A stretch of 64,000 nt of DNA from an uncultured Faecalibacterium sp. GTDB lineage: Bacteria > Bacillota > Clostridia > Oscillospirales > Ruminococcaceae. Both the position numbers and the translations under genes were made by a program. Each line of letters begins with the position of its first letter. The first letter of the stretch is position 1. Below the pieces are notes generated by a model, which saw only the letters and a program-made list of their open reading frames with translations, made no database searches and had not been told where the DNA came from. Of this stretch, positions 61,183-64,000 are shown in pieces. Location: NCBI GenBank assembly GCA_934540955.1, contig CAKTCY010000001.1, positions 1 to 64,000 on the forward strand. Reading direction: 5' to 3'.

Positions 61183-61994
61183 CCGATTAAACTTTTTAAA
61201 TGTTCCATTTTTTCCTGCGCTGTTTCTTTCCGGAAGCTGACCCCAATACAGGAAACAGGAACGCACATTTCCAGCAGGCGGTCGTAGATGCGGGCATGGG
61301 CGGTATCTTGTGGGTGTCGTATCTCGTCCAACGTCAGATTGGTGGTGACGATCAGCGGCTTCCGGCTGCGGTAGCGGCTGTCCACAATGTTGTAGAACTG
61401 TTCCAGTGCATACTCGGTGCCACGCTCCATACCGAAATCATCAATGATGAGCAGGGGATAGCGGCAGAGTTTGTCGATGACTTCGTTCCGACTGGAAAAG
61501 CTGCCGTTCAACTCGTTCAGGATTCGGGCAAAGTTCGTCATACGCACAGGTACTTCCTGCTCCATTAGAGCGTTTGCAATGCACCCGGCAAGGAAACTCT
61601 TGCCGGTGCCTACACCACCCCAGAGAAGAAGCCCAAGGTTCTCTGCGCGCATGGTCTGCCATTGCTCTACATAGCGGTGTGCGTGGTGCATCTGTGGGCT
61701 GCGGCCATTGTCGTTTTCAAAGGTCCAGTCCAGCATTGCCGGGGCTGAAAACCCCTCTGCTTTCAATCGTCGCACAAGGTCGCTGTGCTTTTGCTGGCTG
61801 ATAAGGACTTCTTGTTTTTTTCTTTCCGTGCGCTGGCAGCTGCATTCAATGGGGTGCTTGTTCTTGCCCATCAGGGCAATGCCCTTTGCAAAGAACGCTT
61901 CTTTTGGGGTGTGACACTTTCCACAATGAAGCAGGCCGTCCTTGCCATAATAATCATCGGTGTTTTCGGGAATACTGGATGGGAGCTGTTCCAA
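61179..61994 (-). CDS. DnaC/IstB-like helicase-loader ATPase (271 aa or slightly longer)
   Basis: An AAA+ ATPase of the DnaC/DnaI type, loading helicase for element replication. An N-terminal zinc-binding part (LLHCGKCHTPKEAFF and CSCQR) precedes Walker A LLWGGVGTGKSFLAGCIAN, Walker B LLIIDDFGMERGTEYALEQF and the sensor region IVTTNLTLDEI. The listed start is a TTG without a ribosome site. An AAGGAG sits eight bases before an in-frame ATA at 62015 that would add seven residues (IKTIEKI), so a mutated ATG or ATA start is likely. Confidence 0.88.
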   Translation of the reverse strand: MEQLPSSIPENTDDYYGKDGLLHCGKCHTPKEAFFAKGIALMGKNKHPIECSCQRTERKKQEVLISQQKHSDLVRRLKAEGFSAPAMLDWTFENDNGRSPQMHHAHRYVEQWQTMRAENLGLLLWGGVGTGKSFLAGCIANALMEQEVPVRMTNFARILNELNGSFSSRNEVIDKLCRYPLLIIDDFGMERGTEYALEQFYNIVDSRYRSRKPLIVTTNLTLDEIRHPQDTAHARIYDRLLEMCVPVSCIGVSFRKETAQEKMEHLKSLIG

Positions 61995-62011
61995 AATTTT
62001 TTCTATCGTCT

Positions 62012-62770
62012 TTATAGGCTTTCTCCTTCCTTGAATGTGTAGTCTGGGATGCCCGGCGTCGATTTTCGTTCTGTTTTCTGCCGCTTTGCCCAGATACGCA
62101 GGGTGACGGCGTGGTCGGTGTACTTTTTGCCAGTAGACTGGATATAAGCCGAAAGCTGTTCGATTAGATCGTCCAGCCCGGAGAAATCAGCTTTGAGTTG
62201 CCTGTACTCCTTTGCTGTTAAAAAGACATTTAGATATTCTCCAAAGGTCAAATGAGCGCCTGTTGTTCTTATCAGGTAGCTATCTTTCAGGTTGTTCTTA
62301 TTACGTTGGTTAGTGGAACACTTTTGTTCCGTGGAAGGTATCATTTCTGTTCCATCGCATAGGGCAGAATCGTTCCATGCAAAGGAACATTTTTGTTCTG
62401 TCGGGACTTTTACAAAGATGCTGTTGGGCACAGTAATGCGACCTCTTCTGCGCTCGATCAGATCGGCATCCTCCAGTGAGCGCAATGCACGTTTAATGCT
62501 CATGGTGCTACATTGCAGAGCATCGCTCAATGACGAAAGCGGGAAAATCACATAGACGAAGCCGCGCTCATCCACCCAGTTGTTCTTTTGAGAAAGCGTT
62601 GCCCGATCCAGCAGCAGGGTGTAGAGCAGCTTTGCTGTGTGGCTTAGGTCTGTATCCAGCAGAAAGCGGGGATAGGGTAGATATTGTGGCAAGGGCGTAG
62701 TGACAGTCAGATAGTCGGAAATAGAATTCACCTCCAGTGTTTTTTCATCAAACAAATTTTTGGAAAGCAT
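62012..62770 (-). CDS. repA: RepA-like replication initiator with winged-helix N-terminus (252 aa)
   Basis: It resembles the plasmid/ICE replication initiator A family: YLPYPRFLLDTDLSHTAKLL, then TLLLDRATLSQKNNWVDERG, VYVIFPLSSLSDALQCSTMS and KRALRSLEDADLIERRRGRI, a winged-helix DNA-binding region. The C-terminal part (from TTGAHLTFGEYLNVFLTAKE) is helical. It follows parB immediately (ATG one base after the stop) and precedes the DnaC-like loader, a complete replication start module. The origin is not identified; such origins are often inside or next to repA. Confidence 0.82.
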   Translation of the reverse strand: MLSKNLFDEKTLEVNSISDYLTVTTPLPQYLPYPRFLLDTDLSHTAKLLYTLLLDRATLSQKNNWVDERGFVYVIFPLSSLSDALQCSTMSIKRALRSLEDADLIERRRGRITVPNSIFVKVPTEQKCSFAWNDSALCDGTEMIPSTEQKCSTNQRNKNNLKDSYLIRTTGAHLTFGEYLNVFLTAKEYRQLKADFSGLDDLIEQLSAYIQSTGKKYTDHAVTLRIWAKRQKTERKSTPGIPDYTFKEGESL

Positions 62771-62771
62771 T

Positions 62772-63845
62772 TTACTGGCTGTTGGCAGTCTCCAGAAGAT
62801 GCTGCCGATGCTGTTCTTTCAGATGCACAATATAGCTTTCTGCTTTTTGCAAAGCAGCAATAACTTTTGCTTCAATCTCTACATTTGTCAGAAAGTCAGG
62901 ATAAAGAGCAAAGCAGTGTTCGAGGTGGAAAATAAAGCTATCAGAGGCACTTTTGATTTCGCAAAACATCCCTTCGGCATCGGCGACATGATCAACCGTT
63001 GCCATCTTTTCTCCTAGCTCACGAATGGTCTGGAGTTCGGTGCTGTGCTTTCCCGATGAAATAAAAGGTCGATTCTCCGAGAGTGGATTAGGCGTTTGGA
63101 TCTTCGATATGGCAGCAGTAGAAAAATTGTTTTCGGTGACCTTGGAAAGTAATTCTAAATTCTCATAGGTGTCTGCACTATCGTCTGGTTTACCGTTCAG
63201 CTTTTCCTCTCGCCACGTTGATACCACGGTGGGCAATGCTTCTGTGGGAGTTCCACGGATAATGGTAGCCTCTCGCTGGGATAGCTTAAGTTTGCCGGAT
63301 AAGATTTCTTCCTGAATGCCGGGGCAGTATTTTTCCATCAGCTCAACGGTTTTCATGAACTGCTCGGCACGAATTACAAAAGAGGGACTTACATTATTTT
63401 CTTTGGCGATTCGTTCAGTCGTGTTTTCTACCGATGGCAAATTGTCAATTTGACAGTTTGCCACCTGTGTGTACTGATTGCCATGATTTCCCCCACGAGT
63501 GGATTTTTCAGAGTGATACTGCTTTCCAATCAGAAACTTTTTCTGCTCGGGTGTCAGATTCCGACGACCCAGCTGATGTTTGCAGATCCATGCCAGAACA
63601 TCTTCACGAGTTTCGCAGGTGCAGGAAATCGAACGGGTGGTATAAGGAATTTCCGGGTGCTGCTGGAGAATCTTATAGCGATTATGGCCATCAACAAGAA
63701 TGTTGCCCCAGACAATCAGGGGAGACAGGACTTCACCCTCTGAAAGGATGTTTTCTTCCAGTTGCTGAAATTCTTCATCGGTCAATGCAGGAATCTGAGA
63801 TTGAAATTCGGAGTCGATGATAAATTCAAACTTGTTTTTCTTCAT
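62772..63845 (-). CDS. parB: ParB/Spo0J-family partition protein (357 aa)
   Basis: A ParB-like nuclease/CTPase domain protein for stabilising the element. The N-terminal ParB domain has ILSEGEVLSPLIVWGNILVD followed by GHNRY (family GxHR/GNRR region) and CKHQLGRRNLTPEQKKFLIG. The middle helix-turn-helix reads TTERIAKENNVSPSFVIRAE. The C-terminal ~150 residues are variable. The start at 63845 has AGGAG eight bases upstream; a TTG six bases earlier is also in frame. ParA would lie beyond the right window edge, if present. Confidence 0.85.
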   Translation of the reverse strand: MKKNKFEFIIDSEFQSQIPALTDEEFQQLEENILSEGEVLSPLIVWGNILVDGHNRYKILQQHPEIPYTTRSISCTCETREDVLAWICKHQLGRRNLTPEQKKFLIGKQYHSEKSTRGGNHGNQYTQVANCQIDNLPSVENTTERIAKENNVSPSFVIRAEQFMKTVELMEKYCPGIQEEILSGKLKLSQREATIIRGTPTEALPTVVSTWREEKLNGKPDDSADTYENLELLSKVTENNFSTAAISKIQTPNPLSENRPFISSGKHSTELQTIRELGEKMATVDHVADAEGMFCEIKSASDSFIFHLEHCFALYPDFLTNVEIEAKVIAALQKAESYIVHLKEQHRQHLLETANSQ

Positions 63846-64000
63846 AGGCAAAATCTCCTTTCAAAAATCTATTGGTATTTCTGCCGTTCTCTCTGCATGG
63901 ATTTCCTACCCCCTTCAGCGGCGTTTTCCGGCTCTCCTTTTCAGGATCTTCGCCGTGTATCCCATGCAGACGGTCATTCGGTTCTCAAGGTTCGATGAAG
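63846..64000. other. Leader of the parB operon
   Basis: No supported gene. On the minus strand there are only very short frames (such as MTVCMGYTAKILKRRAGKRR), with a GGGGGTAGGAAATCC block before a nine-codon ATG frame. It continues beyond the window edge. Confidence 0.4.

Overview
The window looks like a chromosomal segment of a gut Bacillota of the Oscillospiraceae, most like Faecalibacterium. This is an inference from gene content and order (glmS ribozyme, cdaA-cdaR, recJ-rel-dtd-hemZ, mazG-hup-rqcP-yabP-yabQ-divIC-yabR, a galacto-/lacto-N-biose locus) and from GC-rich codon use; no species marker is present.

Layout. 1-527: a degenerate tRNA-Pro-like sequence, a terminator and a small DUF6061-like ORF, probably the scar of an old mobile element. 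0.5-5 kb: an OmpR-type two-component system diverging from a secreted, covalently flavinylated FAD/FMN reductase. 5-6.4 kb: an S41-like protein without an obvious catalytic serine. 6.6-14.7 kb: a complete-looking GNB/LNB (mucin and milk-glycan disaccharide) utilisation locus, with AraC regulator plus hexosamine 1-kinase on the minus strand and, divergently, an ABC importer, a small membrane protein and the GH112 phosphorylase. 14.8-20.6 kb: GNAT, amidohydrolase, ComM/YifB ATPase and phosphohexomutase. 20.8-35.1 kb: a long plus-strand housekeeping run covering ispDF, c-di-AMP synthesis, an FAD protein, XpaC-like, recJ, rel, dtd, an MBL hydrolase, hemZ and a nucleoside kinase. 35.3-40.3 kb: zinc-ribbon protein, mazG, HU, the yabO-P-Q-divIC-yabR cluster and a 23S rRNA-type methyltransferase. 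40.5-44.2 kb: DUF5685-like, a membrane protein, the glmS ribozyme and glmS. 44.3-50.3 kb, minus strand: a C39-peptidase ABC exporter with a structured leader, a GyrI-like protein, an HlyD-family adaptor and a membrane-anchored Ig-like surface protein, with no visible precursor peptide. 50.3-54.8 kb: tRNA-Asn, typA, a beta-CASP metallo-hydrolase and a tandem pair of tRNA-Ala genes.

54.8-64 kb is accessory DNA that runs off the right edge. It holds two large serine recombinases, a ParB / RepA-like / DnaC-like replication-partition module, a Cro/XRE-type small regulator whose promoter is bracketed by repeats, transposon-transfer fragments, a 5'-truncated AbiEii-type toxin and an AbiV-type defence gene. 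Several genes here are broken or chimeric, so it reads as a composite of two or more elements, with the left edge just after the second tRNA-Ala.

The least explained parts are the exporter locus at 44.3-50.3 kb and the flavoprotein with its own two-component system.
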